Source of the DNA: Paracamarosporium sp. OC-R06-R3
Taxonomy: Eukaryota; Ascomycota; Dothideomycetes; Pleosporales; Didymosphaeriaceae
Length of the DNA: 64,000 nt
Direction of reading: 5' to 3'
Assembly: GCA_019828545.1 (NCBI GenBank)
Contig: JACVRA010000181.1
Coordinates: 186,001-250,000 of the forward strand
The notes under the pieces were generated by a model. That model was not told the DNA's origin. It did no database searches and was given only the letters and a program-made list of their open reading frames with translations. Below, piece by piece: positions 21,863-31,381 of the stretch (position 1 is the stretch's first letter; every line of letters begins with the position of its first letter). The translations under genes were made by a program, and so were the position numbers.

Positions 21863-23461
21863 ATGAAAATCTCACTTTCGTCATTCGCTTTTCTAGCCAA
21901 CCTCACCGTTGCGGACTATGCCACCAATGCCAATGCCAATGTTTCGAGCCAGCTCACAGTCAAGACGCTCACAGGGATATACACCGGCTTGATCGATCCC
22001 AAGTACCCGAAAACAAAACAGTTTCGGTCCATCGCGTTCGCGGAACCGCCAGTCCAAGCACGCCGGTGGCTTCCGCCGCAGAAGCTCCCATCGTCCGATG
22101 AGAAGCACAATGCTTTCGAGCTTCCGCCATCGTGCCCACAGTTCGTATCCTCAATTCCATCGCTTTTGAGCACGTATTTTGCAGAAGGGGCGCTGGTCTA
22201 TAACGGAGATCAAAACTCTACATCTGGGCTTGTTGGTGCTGCCACATCGGAAGACTGCCTCTACCTCGCCGTCTCCACGCCCGCGAATGTGACCTCAAAC
22301 TCGAAGCTACCGGTACTCATCTTCCTACCCGGCGGTGGCTTCTCCCAAGGCGGAATTAACTCTGGTTACTACTCGCCTGCCTCATGGATTGAGCGCTCGC
22401 AGTCGCATATCGTGGTCACTGTAAACTACCGCCTCAACATCTTCGGCTTCCCGAATGCACCAGGTTTGAAGGACCAGAATCTGGGAATTCTGGATCAAAG
22501 AATGGCGCTTGAGTGGATTCGTGACAATATTGCGGCATTTGGTGGCGATCCGTCTGCTATCACGCAGTGGGGTCAATCGGCAGGGTCGATGTCGACTGAT
22601 ATACATGCGCATGCCTTCTACGAGGATCCCATTGCCAGTGCATACTTTTTGATGTCCGGTACGATATTCAGTGGGGCTGCGGTTACAGATACGACCTTTT
22701 CGAACTTTACGTTCCTCGCACAGCAGTTGGGGTGCGAAGCCGATGGAGCAAAGAACAACGTGACTGTTCTGGATTGCATGCGACAGGTCCCCTTTCAAGA
22801 CATAACGAACTTCGTTGGAAAATATGGAGATAGCGGTGCGACCCCTAGTCTGTCATTTTTGCCCGTGGTCGACGACCGCATCATCTTCTCCGATTATACT
22901 GCAAGAGTAAGTGCTGGCCTGGTCGCACGCCTGCCAGTAATCCTCTCAAGTACAGCCAACGAAGCGAGCTCACTCGTCCCGTTCCCGGCAGAGAATCCAT
23001 CAGCAGGGTTTCCACAAGAAATCATCCTCGCTACTGAGCTAGCAGGGTTCGTGTGCCCGACATACACCTCCACGCTTGAGCGTAACAATCTTTCTATCCC
23101 GGTGTATCGCTACCAGTACGCGGGTTTATACCCTAATCTCAACCCGTTGGCGTGGACTGGCGCATACCACGGCGAAGATATCCCGATGATATTCGGAACG
23201 TACGATTTAGTAGAGGGCGTGGGTGAGGTCCCGCAGTTGGAGATCGAAACTAGCCGGGCGATGCAAGACCATGTTCTTGCCTTTATGCAAGACCCTTTTC
23301 ATGGTCCACAAAAGCTCGGTTGGAAAACTACGGATGCAAGAAACCCTCAGAATGGGACGCTGATTCGATTTGGGACGGGTGGAAAGGCGGTGCAGTATCT
23401 GAATAGCATTGAGGTGGATGGCGTGTGTCAAGGGTTGGGAGAATATGATGCGTTTCCGTGA
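21863..23461 (+). CDS. Secreted type-B carboxylesterase 2
   Basis: One uninterrupted exon of 532 residues. The N-terminus MKISLSSFAFLANLTVA is a signal peptide. Family blocks: FRSIAFAEPP (the substrate-entry strand), SEDCLYLAV, LPGGGFSQGG (oxyanion), VTVNYRLNIFGFP, DQNLGILDQRMALEWI. Catalytic residues: Ser239 in GQSAG, Glu367 in STANEAS, His436 in GAYHGEDIP. Gln replaces the usual Glu before the serine, a common fungal variant. Several N-glycosylation sequons are present. It differs from its divergent neighbour in having no introns and in much of the sequence, so the pair is an old duplication or two separate acquisitions. Its substrate (plant, fungal or xenobiotic ester) cannot be told from sequence. 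Confidence 0.92.
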   Translation: MKISLSSFAFLANLTVADYATNANANVSSQLTVKTLTGIYTGLIDPKYPKTKQFRSIAFAEPPVQARRWLPPQKLPSSDEKHNAFELPPSCPQFVSSIPSLLSTYFAEGALVYNGDQNSTSGLVGAATSEDCLYLAVSTPANVTSNSKLPVLIFLPGGGFSQGGINSGYYSPASWIERSQSHIVVTVNYRLNIFGFPNAPGLKDQNLGILDQRMALEWIRDNIAAFGGDPSAITQWGQSAGSMSTDIHAHAFYEDPIASAYFLMSGTIFSGAAVTDTTFSNFTFLAQQLGCEADGAKNNVTVLDCMRQVPFQDITNFVGKYGDSGATPSLSFLPVVDDRIIFSDYTARVSAGLVARLPVILSSTANEASSLVPFPAENPSAGFPQEIILATELAGFVCPTYTSTLERNNLSIPVYRYQYAGLYPNLNPLAWTGAYHGEDIPMIFGTYDLVEGVGEVPQLEIETSRAMQDHVLAFMQDPFHGPQKLGWKTTDARNPQNGTLIRFGTGGKAVQYLNSIEVDGVCQGLGEYDAFP

Positions 23462-23606
23462 TGGAGACTGGTTTAGTAGACTGCCATGGGTAAGCATTGT
23501 GATCGTGGTGCAAAACACGTATAATTACTGCACATAATAATTTAGAAGATAATTACATGTTGATATGGACCACAAATTCTTGGTTCGGTAGCCCGCTGAT
23601 TCGTCT

Positions 23607-23810
23607 CTACGATCCTTGTTGTTGTGCTGCCCTTCTATCATTCTGGTATCGCGCCAGCAACTGATCGTAAGGCGCACTGCGCCCAGCTATAGCCCTTTTG
23701 GAGCTCATGCTGTGATTCTTACATGCCAGGCTCCTCGTGCAGAAGCCGCCGGTTGGCAATGGGACACCGCACTGCGTCTCTACATCAATTGACCTCTCGT
23801 TGGCTTGCAT
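23607..23810 (-). CDS. Orphan SCA7-domain microprotein (Sgf73/ataxin-7 fragment or paralogue)
   Basis: A 67-residue open frame starting at a good ATG, with an in-frame stop seven codons upstream. Almost all of it is an SCA7 zinc-binding domain: Cys14, Cys24, Cys30 and His33 in [12 protein letters not shown] and SLACKNHSM, then [19 protein letters not shown]. In Sgf73 and ataxin-7 this domain sits in the middle of a much larger SAGA deubiquitinase-module subunit and helps contact nucleosomes. Here neither flank is present. All ligand residues are intact, which argues against simple decay. It may be a real microprotein, a single exon of a longer gene whose other exons I cannot find, or a relic of a duplicated copy. 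It is convergent with carboxylesterase 2, 145 bases away. Confidence 0.6.
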   Translation of the reverse strand: MQANERSIDVETQCGVPLPTGGFCTRSLACKNHSMSSKRAIAGRSAPYDQLLARYQNDRRAAQQQGS

Positions 23811-24101
23811 GATAGCATTCGCAGAATTTCAAGAAGTGAACGAGATTAGGAGGATTCGAATTGTTCAGTCAATATGCATATCAAATTCGCGATAATAAAG
23901 AAAGCAGAGCGGGCGGCCTCTGTAATGAGCCAATCATGTTAACGCACAGCGGGCTGACTAACATCTGAATTCTTGGCGCGAGCGAGCTCCGACGAACTTC
24001 GTGAAGCTTCACGTCACAGACCTCAGAACGCTACAACCGACGACGCCGTCAATCGACCTTCCCCGACCGCCAATTGCACTCTCGCGAACAAGGTGCCCAC
24101 A

Positions 24102-24739
24102 ATGGCGGCCAAAACCGGGGCCCAGCGCTTCGTGGTACGCACAGCAAGCCCAATAATACCTTCCCAGGCCATTGCGCCCCTCCCTTGTTATGCCATGCCA
24201 CACGTTCAAGATCAAGTCGCTGATGCTCAGACGAACAGAAATACACACTCGAGCCCCAAGGCTTCTATGCTAGAGTCAAGCGCTTCCTCGCCATTGACCC
24301 CGGCCGGTCTTCGGGTGTGCCGATGAATGCTACGTTCCGTAACCCAGCTCCCGCCGGTGTCGACCCCATGACCTACGACGACCCCGTGACCGTTCCCGCT
24401 GGTGATATTGCCGAGAACCCATACTGGAAGCGCGATGTGCGACGTCGCTACCCGCAGCTCTCGACCGTTACCCAGGCTGATGCCGTAGCTCTGCTGGAGG
24501 TGGGAAGCGCGGCGGCGCCGAAGCAGGAATTGATTGGCGAGGCGGGCTCAAAGCAGCTCGTTGCTGCACAAGAGGAGGGCGTGAAGGGCCTAGCTGTAGC
24601 TTTCGAGAAGAACACTGGGCTTGCGAAGGATGTGTTGGGACCTGGTGGATTGCCTCCGCTGCCAAGCGGCATGGGCAGCAGCGTGCTTGGAGAGAAGCGT
24701 TATGAGATTGATTCAACACATGGGTACCCTGAGCAGTAA
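24102..24739 (+). CDS. NADH:ubiquinone oxidoreductase 21.3 kDa-type accessory subunit (complex I)
   Basis: The body of the protein is clear: KYTLEPQGFYARVKRFLAID, then YDDPVTVPAGDIAENPYWKR, RRYPQLSTVTQADAVALL and PKQELIGEAGSKQL, as in the fungal 21.3-kDa complex I subunit of the inner mitochondrial membrane (NUZM/NDUFA7-type, from memory of the family). The start is less sure. ATG at 24102 opens MAAKTGAQRFVV, but the body lies in another frame. The only in-phase splice I find is 24187-24230 (GTTATG donor, CTGATG branch, CTCAG acceptor, 44 bases), giving 197 residues, about 21 kDa as expected, and the junction text PYEQKYTLEP. The donor is weak and the intron at the lower size limit, so the first 28 residues need transcript support. 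Confidence 0.78.
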
Positions 24740-25298
24740 GTGACAACCCGCAGTTCGCACATATAGCGGTGATATGCTAACTGAGGTGAAGATATCCCTG
24801 CCGACAGTTCCAGTAGAACGGTGGTTCGAACCTTAAGATAGAGTTCCTAGATGCAGTGTAAATATGACCACTACGTTTCTTTGTGTGATTTTTGAGCCCT
24901 TCCTTGCCTAATCTTATAGTATCTGCACTTCGTCACCGTGTGAAGACAAGCCCCGCAGCTTGGTACAACCTAGCGAGTGATTGCGATACATATCCTGTGG
25001 GCAACATGAACGTCAATGACCAAGGCAAAATCCTCAGTTGCAATGGATACATGAGGTGGATGAGACAAGGTAACGTAGTAGTCCTAAGACTAAACCGGAC
25101 CCACGGGGTGTATTTGCTTTTCGGATCGCGTTATTACCTAACACTTCTCTGGCTAGCTACGTTATGTTGAGGTGCTTGCTGTTAGTCTTATGATCTTGGC
25201 GGGGTCGTCGTGGTGATTGTTGTCACAACGGCCGTGCCTGCCCTCCACGGCTCGTCGCACTTGACCTGCGAACCTGGCGTCAACTTCGCACACCTACC
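24740..25298. other. Intergenic region before the RING gene
   Basis: No gene supported. It holds the 3' end of the complex I gene and the 5' region of the RING gene; the last 100 bases are C-rich. Confidence 0.4.
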
Positions 25299-27924
25299 AT
25301 GCCTTCTTTTCTCTCTTCCAACATCCGAGCAAAGAAGTTACTGAAGGCTTTTGCAATGGGCTCGAAGGCGCCGCCCGAGACCGAGGACATCGCGCCCTTG
25401 GATTGTATCTTCGCTTGCTCAGTCTGTGGTGACATCTTCTCGGATATCTATCAACAGCGCGACACTGTGCACGGCCTCTCCGACGGCATCAATCCCAAAG
25501 ATCGAGTCGTAACTCGTCTTTACCTCGCAACCTGCTGTCATGTTATCTGTATCAAGCACATCGAGGATGGTAAAGGTAAGTTCGCTCGCGCCCACTGAGC
25601 TCGCTTGCTAATGGTTCTGTAAACAGGCCCTGCATTTTACCAGGCTGGCCAGCAGCCACAGGCACCATGCCCCGTGTGCGTGAAAGAGAGCGGCGACAAC
25701 TCTGCACGACAGCTGTTCTCAGTGCGCGGTTTCAATGAGAACGAGCATGACCCTGCAATCCCGAAGTGCTGGTTCGCAGCTCCGCCGATGAAATTAGAGG
25801 GAAAAGACAAGGAGATGGAGGCTTTACGAGTGCGTTTGTATGCGACTCTGGACCGATCACATCACTGACTGCATTCAGTTTCAGTATCTCGCTCTCATAC
25901 GTTTCAGCAAGAATATTGCCACTTCCTACAGACAGAGAGCGAAGAATGGCGCCGAGGCCGAAGCTAAATTTCGAAGCATGCAGGATCTAGCAGCGCAAGA
26001 ACATGAGAAGGTCAAGTCTCTCCAGCAGGAGCTTGAGCAGCTCCGCCCGCTCGAAAATCAAGCACGGAGGTTGCATAGACTTGAAGCGAAACTACCGGCT
26101 ACTCGACACTATCTCAACCTCATCCCCAAGCTGGTAGAGTAAGTATGCTTCTACTGGCGATTCTACCTATAGCTGATACATGATAGGCAAAATAATATGA
26201 TGCAGCAACGCTTGGCTTCTCTAGGCTTCGCGATGAGCTTGGAGCCCATACCGAATTTTCAAGGGCCCCTTTCTCTCAATGACAACAATGGATCCATTGA
26301 GGACGAGGAAGGTGACGCACCAATGGAATCGCGAAAGACAGGTTCTAGTCATACGGTCGGGCGGTCTGCACACAACATAGGTTTCGGCGAAGCAAGGGAA
26401 GAAACGTCTACCAGCGCTCAACAACAGCGCCCGCTTAAGCGATCGAGGATAGACTCTCCCACAAGAGCGAATAATATCCACGCAGCCCCTTCAAGCCGCG
26501 ATATGATGCCACCGCCGTCTAAACCACTTTCCAGAATGAAGTCGATCCGAAAGATCATCCCAAATCTCCGCAGCAGATTCACGAACGGACACTCTTCCGA
26601 AACGCCGGTCCGTAAGCCCGCCTCTGATCCAGATGTGGAAATGTACGATGGTAACCAATGGCGCGTCGCCGACAACTCCTCACAGCAAGATAACGACGAG
26701 GAGCGACCGCCTACTCGCCACGGCAGGTCAAAGACAGTATATATGTCAGGTGCGTTACCAGTGGACCATGATCGTTCCGTGGATGCGCAAGTACAGCCAC
26801 GGTTGCTTTCCGACCTCGATATGCACAATACTGAGTCAACCTTCACTTTCGAGGCCCCTCTTGCTGCGAAGGTGCCCAATCAGCGGAACCTACCTACTGA
26901 CCCATCGTACATTCGCCTCCTAGATGGTCTTGGTCATGATGCAGGTCTTAAACTAGAGCTAGAAGATCCACGCTCCCGGAATCAAGGAGATGACACTGTT
27001 GCCCAGGACTCTGAGCAACGTATGCGTCAAGTGCAGTCCACAATTGACCCACAGCAAAGTCTATATCCAGAATCACCTAGGTTCCAGACACAAAACCACC
27101 AGAGGCAATGGAATTTAGATCATTCTTTCTTGCAGCAGTCACCGGTCAATGCTGGTTCGACCTCAGCTTACTGTCATTCCGATCTAAGCCATGCCGGAAA
27201 ACCGCGTGCTATGATTACTAACTCCCAGCGTCGTGCTTTTACGAATCCAATTACGCCAGCACCCATCCGGTCCCAACGACCCGCAGATGAGGTGGACCAT
27301 GTAGTAAGTCCTTTCTTCGGGAGCAGCAGTCATCGTTCGCAGGCTTTTTCGAGGTCCCAGTTCACTGAACCCGACATTAGTTCAAGTCTCTCCGCCACTT
27401 ATCAATCGCGCCGGCACAGGCCCACTACGGACACAGATTGGCGGGACCCGCGCAGTCTTAATGGTCTCTCTTTCTTCAACTCGCCCGTGAATGAAAAAAA
27501 TGAACGCATTGGGTGGAGGCGAGAACCGAGACCGCGAGATTACATGGAGTCGCTGCCACCTCATCAAGTACGAAACATAACCTCTCAGGGCTTTCTCGTG
27601 AGGCCGGATGAAAGATGCTCCCCAGGTGGGCACGAAAGAATATACGATTCTGTCTTCCGGCCTTCTACACGAGTAATGCAAACTCGTTCTTCAATTCCAT
27701 CTTTCAGTCATCCTACGCACCCTCATGCTACTCGTCTTCCTTCGGCAATGCCATCCATACTTTCTGGTTACTCCCCTACTCGCCTCAGGTCTCAGACACA
27801 GGACTTGGCGCCGCTAGGGGTGAGAAGCAGTCAGCGTTCTCGGCCACATATCTCTGGTAACGCGTATTCAAGTCCGAGAAAACAGGCCTCTTCAAGGCCT
27901 ATGCGCCGCGTCATTCGAAGGTAG
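25299..27924 (+). CDS. RING-type zinc-finger protein with coiled coil and long disordered tail
   Basis: Four exons (25299-25575, 25627-25829, 25879-26138, 26187-27924) across three introns of 48-51 bases give 825 residues. The RING-like ligands are Cys40-X2-Cys43, Cys79-X-His81, Cys84-X2-His87 and Cys107-X2-Cys110, with the last pair encoded in exon 2, so the splice is needed to complete the finger. Residues about 160-255 form a coiled coil (EHEKVKSLQQELEQLRPLEN). The remaining 560 residues are Ser/Arg/Pro-rich and lack domains, apart from basic stretches (KRSRID, SMRSIRK-like). A RING followed by a coiled coil recalls ubiquitin or SUMO E3 ligases, including meiotic Zip3/HEI10-like proteins, but the tail gives no specific match. 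Function is inferred only from the finger. Confidence 0.8.
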
Positions 27925-29079
27925 ACTTGCGCTCGGTATACTGTAGTGTCAACTGGCGACACCTCGAATACAACATCGTTCTTTCGAAACGCTGGAGTAC
28001 ATGTTGGGAATCTGGCTATACCTTGCATGGTCCTTACTATTGTGGAGATAATTGTATTGTTCTAATTTGCGGTTGAGGGCTATAGTTTGTGCGATCATGC
28101 GGTCTTCTAGCGAGCGATCTCGAAGGTTTCGTTCCATGATAACAATACCATCTGTTCGATTGTAAATGTTTGCCTTATTGCATAGGATGTCCACAAGAGC
28201 GCCATTGCTGTCTAGCCTTCGCTATGTTGTTCATGGTCTAGTGTTAATGCGCACGCACAGAAAGTGACTTAGCTCGTCTGATCTACATCCAATCGACCCG
28301 CGGATCCCGGGACGGCTGTCCTATTAACCAAACCCCGATGATCACCTGAATCTACCAGCCCTTCCGCGCCGTGTCAACGTTCCGCCGACTCGACCCCTTT
28401 AAACACAGTCGAACGCAAGCTAACAGCACGACCGCTTTGGGCGCGGAACAAGGCTTCCGTTTGTCTTGATGTTCATGAAGAGCTTCCCAGGAACCAGGTT
28501 GATCGTTGCGCAGGCTTGGATTTCGGCGAAATGAGTATGCACGAGAGGACCCATGCACCAATATGCAGAAACTTCTAGGTTGCCGACATTTAATCTACGC
28601 ACCCCAAAATTTAGGCGCTAGTTTCGGCGTTTCAAAAGTGACCCGTCACCAGACGCAAAATTTGGTACAGCGTCATGACAGGAGACTCTGTTTCGAATCG
28701 CATGTTTTAGCACGTTTTGATGTTTCCGCGAATCGAAACCCTGGTCTCCCCGCAGTGCCAGCTCGTAATTCCCCACCACTTGTGTTACCTAAGCTGGCCT
28801 TTAATCTGAACAAGCAATTTATCCCCGGCTGTGTCTAGCTAAATGAGGGCAGGGCAGGCGTTGAGCCGCAATACAGACTGTGGCTGTTGATGAGGGACTG
28901 GTCTAGTTAGGACCCGGTTCATTTGGAGAGCGGACAGATTCGATCCGTACCGGAAGGGGGTGGGTGTGCTACCCTAGCATATGTTTGAGTGTATAAAGAT
29001 GGTGTCTCCGTGATTGTGGATTGTGTAGCTCGGCTCTACAAGTTCTTCAATTGCTAGTATCTGGATCAAAGGCTCAATC
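27925..29079. other. Intergenic region upstream of the endoglucanase
   Basis: 1.15 kb with no supported gene. It includes the endoglucanase promoter with a TATA box at 28992-28998, given separately. A GGGCAGGGCAGG run near 28849-28860 has the look of a GC-rich regulator site, but I cannot assign a factor. Confidence 0.45.
28992..28998 (+). promoter_or_regulatory. TATA box of the endoglucanase gene
   Basis: TATAAAG lies 82 bases upstream of the ATG at 29080, a usual distance for inducible fungal secreted-enzyme genes. Confidence 0.5.
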
Positions 29080-30126
29080 ATGCGTTTCGAACTTCTCGCT
29101 ACGGTCGCATTGGCCACGACTGCGTTTGCGCAGACCCGCAAACTTAAGTGGTTTGGTATCAATGAATCGGGTGCTGAATTCGGCGAGGGAACGTACCCTG
29201 GAACATATGGAAAGCACTACATTTGGTACGATTACAACACAATCGACCAGTTCATTGCTCAGGGCATGAACATGTTCCGTCTCAACTTTGGTAAGATAGT
29301 TTTTTTTCATCTGTCTCCCCAATACACTTGGAAATGAACTGACATGCGAAAAGCGATGGAGCGCCTCACACCCAACACCCTCACCGGCGCCTTCGACCAA
29401 TACTACCTCGGCAATCTTACCGAGCAAATTAACTACATCACCAAGAAAGGTGCATACGCCATGATCCAGCCGCATAACTACGGCCGCTTCTACTCCAACA
29501 TCATCACCGACACCGCAGGCTTCAAGACATGGTGGCAGAACCTCGCCGCCAAGTTCAAGGACAACGAGCTCGTAGTCTTCGACACGAACAACGAGTACCA
29601 CGACATGGACCAGACGCTCGTCTTCAACCTCAACCAGGCGGCCATCGACGGTGTGCGTGCCGCAGGCGCTACAACACAGTACATCACGCCCGAGGGCAAC
29701 AGCTGGTCCGGCGCCTGGACATGGGTATCCTCCGGCAACGGCGCCTCGCTCGTCAACCTCAAGGACCCCCAGAACAAGCTCGTCTACCAAATGCACCAGT
29801 ACCTCGACACGGACGGCTCCGGCACCCACGCCGAATGCGTCAGCGCGACCATCTTCAAGGAGCGTCTCCAGGCTGCCACGCAGTGGCTCAAGGACAACAA
29901 GAAGGTCGGCGTCATCGGCGAGTTCGCCGGCGGAAATAACACGCAGTGCATCACCGCGCTTCAGGACGGTCTGTCGTACCTTGGCCAGAACTCCGATGTG
30001 TGGTATGGCGCGCTTTGGTGGGCGGCTGGCCCGTGGTGGGCTGACTACATGTATAACATGGAGCCTACGACTGGCACTGCGTGGAACGTTGTGTTGCCTA
30101 AGATCAAGAGTTACTTTGTTTCTTAG
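29080..30126 (+). CDS. Secreted GH5 endo-beta-1,4-glucanase
   Basis: Two exons (29080-29290 and 29354-30126) across a 63-base intron (GTAAGA donor, AAAAG acceptor) give 327 residues. Signal peptide [17 protein letters not shown]. The GH5 TIM-barrel blocks follow: [25 protein letters not shown] at the junction, [11 protein letters not shown], the acid/base Glu151 in [39 protein letters not shown], and the nucleophile Glu260 in VIGEFAGG. The length is that of a bare catalytic domain; there is no cellulose-binding module or linker. It belongs with fungal subfamily-5 type cellulases that cut internal bonds of cellulose outside the cell. Codon use is strongly C-ending in exon 2, as in highly expressed fungal genes. 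The neighbours do not form a cellulase cluster. Confidence 0.95.
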
Positions 30127-31381
30127 GTAGATGGAGAAAGAAAAGGGGAAGGGAAGGGACTTCGATTCTTGTAAATAGCGTTATTAAATTGTTATCGAGA
30201 TGTGTTGTTGATGATGTGCATTTTGTGTGTTATGAGTTCACTAACAATAGGTGATTACGTGGATATATGTTTCTAGTGCGTGGTAGATTTTCACTTTATA
30301 GAACCAATTTATTTCCATTAATTTGTAATTTACACGGAACGGTTCTTGCTAGTATGTAGTGTTGAGTTTGTCGGTTGATCGAGTGCAGGAGGTGGATTGC
30401 ACGCAGAATGGTCAGGGAGGGGAGGATGATTGACTAGAGGGTTTCGAGCGACAGTTTCGGGAGCACCGGGGAGCATCAGGTCTAGAAGCCGAAGGTTGTG
30501 GAATGGCAAGCTCCGGCTGGCTGCTGGGTGATGGCTTACCTGTCGACAGGCGAGGGTTAGTAGTTCGCGGGCCGGCTGACGGGTTGTTTGACGGGTTGTC
30601 TGATACCTTATTCGACTACTTAGAATGACGCGAGGGACATTTTGTGATACCTATTTACACACCAGAGGGGTAAGGTACGATGTAAGAGCTCAGCTCTGAG
30701 GTTTTTAGATGTAATATTAGCTCGATTATGTACAGATACGTCTTATGTAAAGACGTTGTGCGATGCTGACATGATAATGCAATATTGTAATTGTGATGTA
30801 CCATCAACAAGCTTTGATGCGAGTTGATATTACTATTGGTGTAATGCTTCTTTACATTCCAAAATTGCTCAAATACCAGCACGCAGCAATGTTTTCGTGG
30901 AATTTGTCACATTTTAGAACACTCAGAGATTTAGGACAATTCTGCCCACAGGACTAGACGATCTCCTACGGTTCAAGGTGAGCAAGTATGGCTTCTAGGT
31001 TTTGCAAATTTGTTTTTGATAAAAGTAGGGGAGTGATTGTTAGACTCTGGGGGTAACAACATGCATTCGATTCGGCAACTCGATGCCAGGTTGCGTGAGT
31101 ATGTAGGTGGATAAGATTGATTGCAGTGGTGCAGTATGATCTGTTTCTAAGCTACGACTAACAAGTTCGACTGGAATGATTATGGAAATACCAGTAGAAA
31201 TTTGAGTACTCAGTCCCTGAGGCTTATAATATCAAACGATAGCTATAGTAGTCTACCCTTCGTCTACATCATTTTCCCGCTCGAGCTGGATAAGAGGTGT
31301 GTTAGGCTCTTCTAACAGCGACCACGCTTCCATATAATCACCAGTCCAATTAGTTCCATTTGGTATCTCTAGGGTTGGGGT
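30127..31381. other. AT-rich intergenic region
   Basis: No supported gene. AT-rich and stop-dense, especially 30240-31260, marking the change from the hydrolase region to the HET-gene region. An ACGGGTTGTTTGACGGGTTGTCTGA repeat of 12-13 bases lies near 30580-30600. Confidence 0.4.

Noticed and set aside
24780..24850. TTCGAAC text resembling a tRNA T-loop
   Set aside because: The flanking bases do not form the T-stem, and no acceptor or anticodon stem is present.
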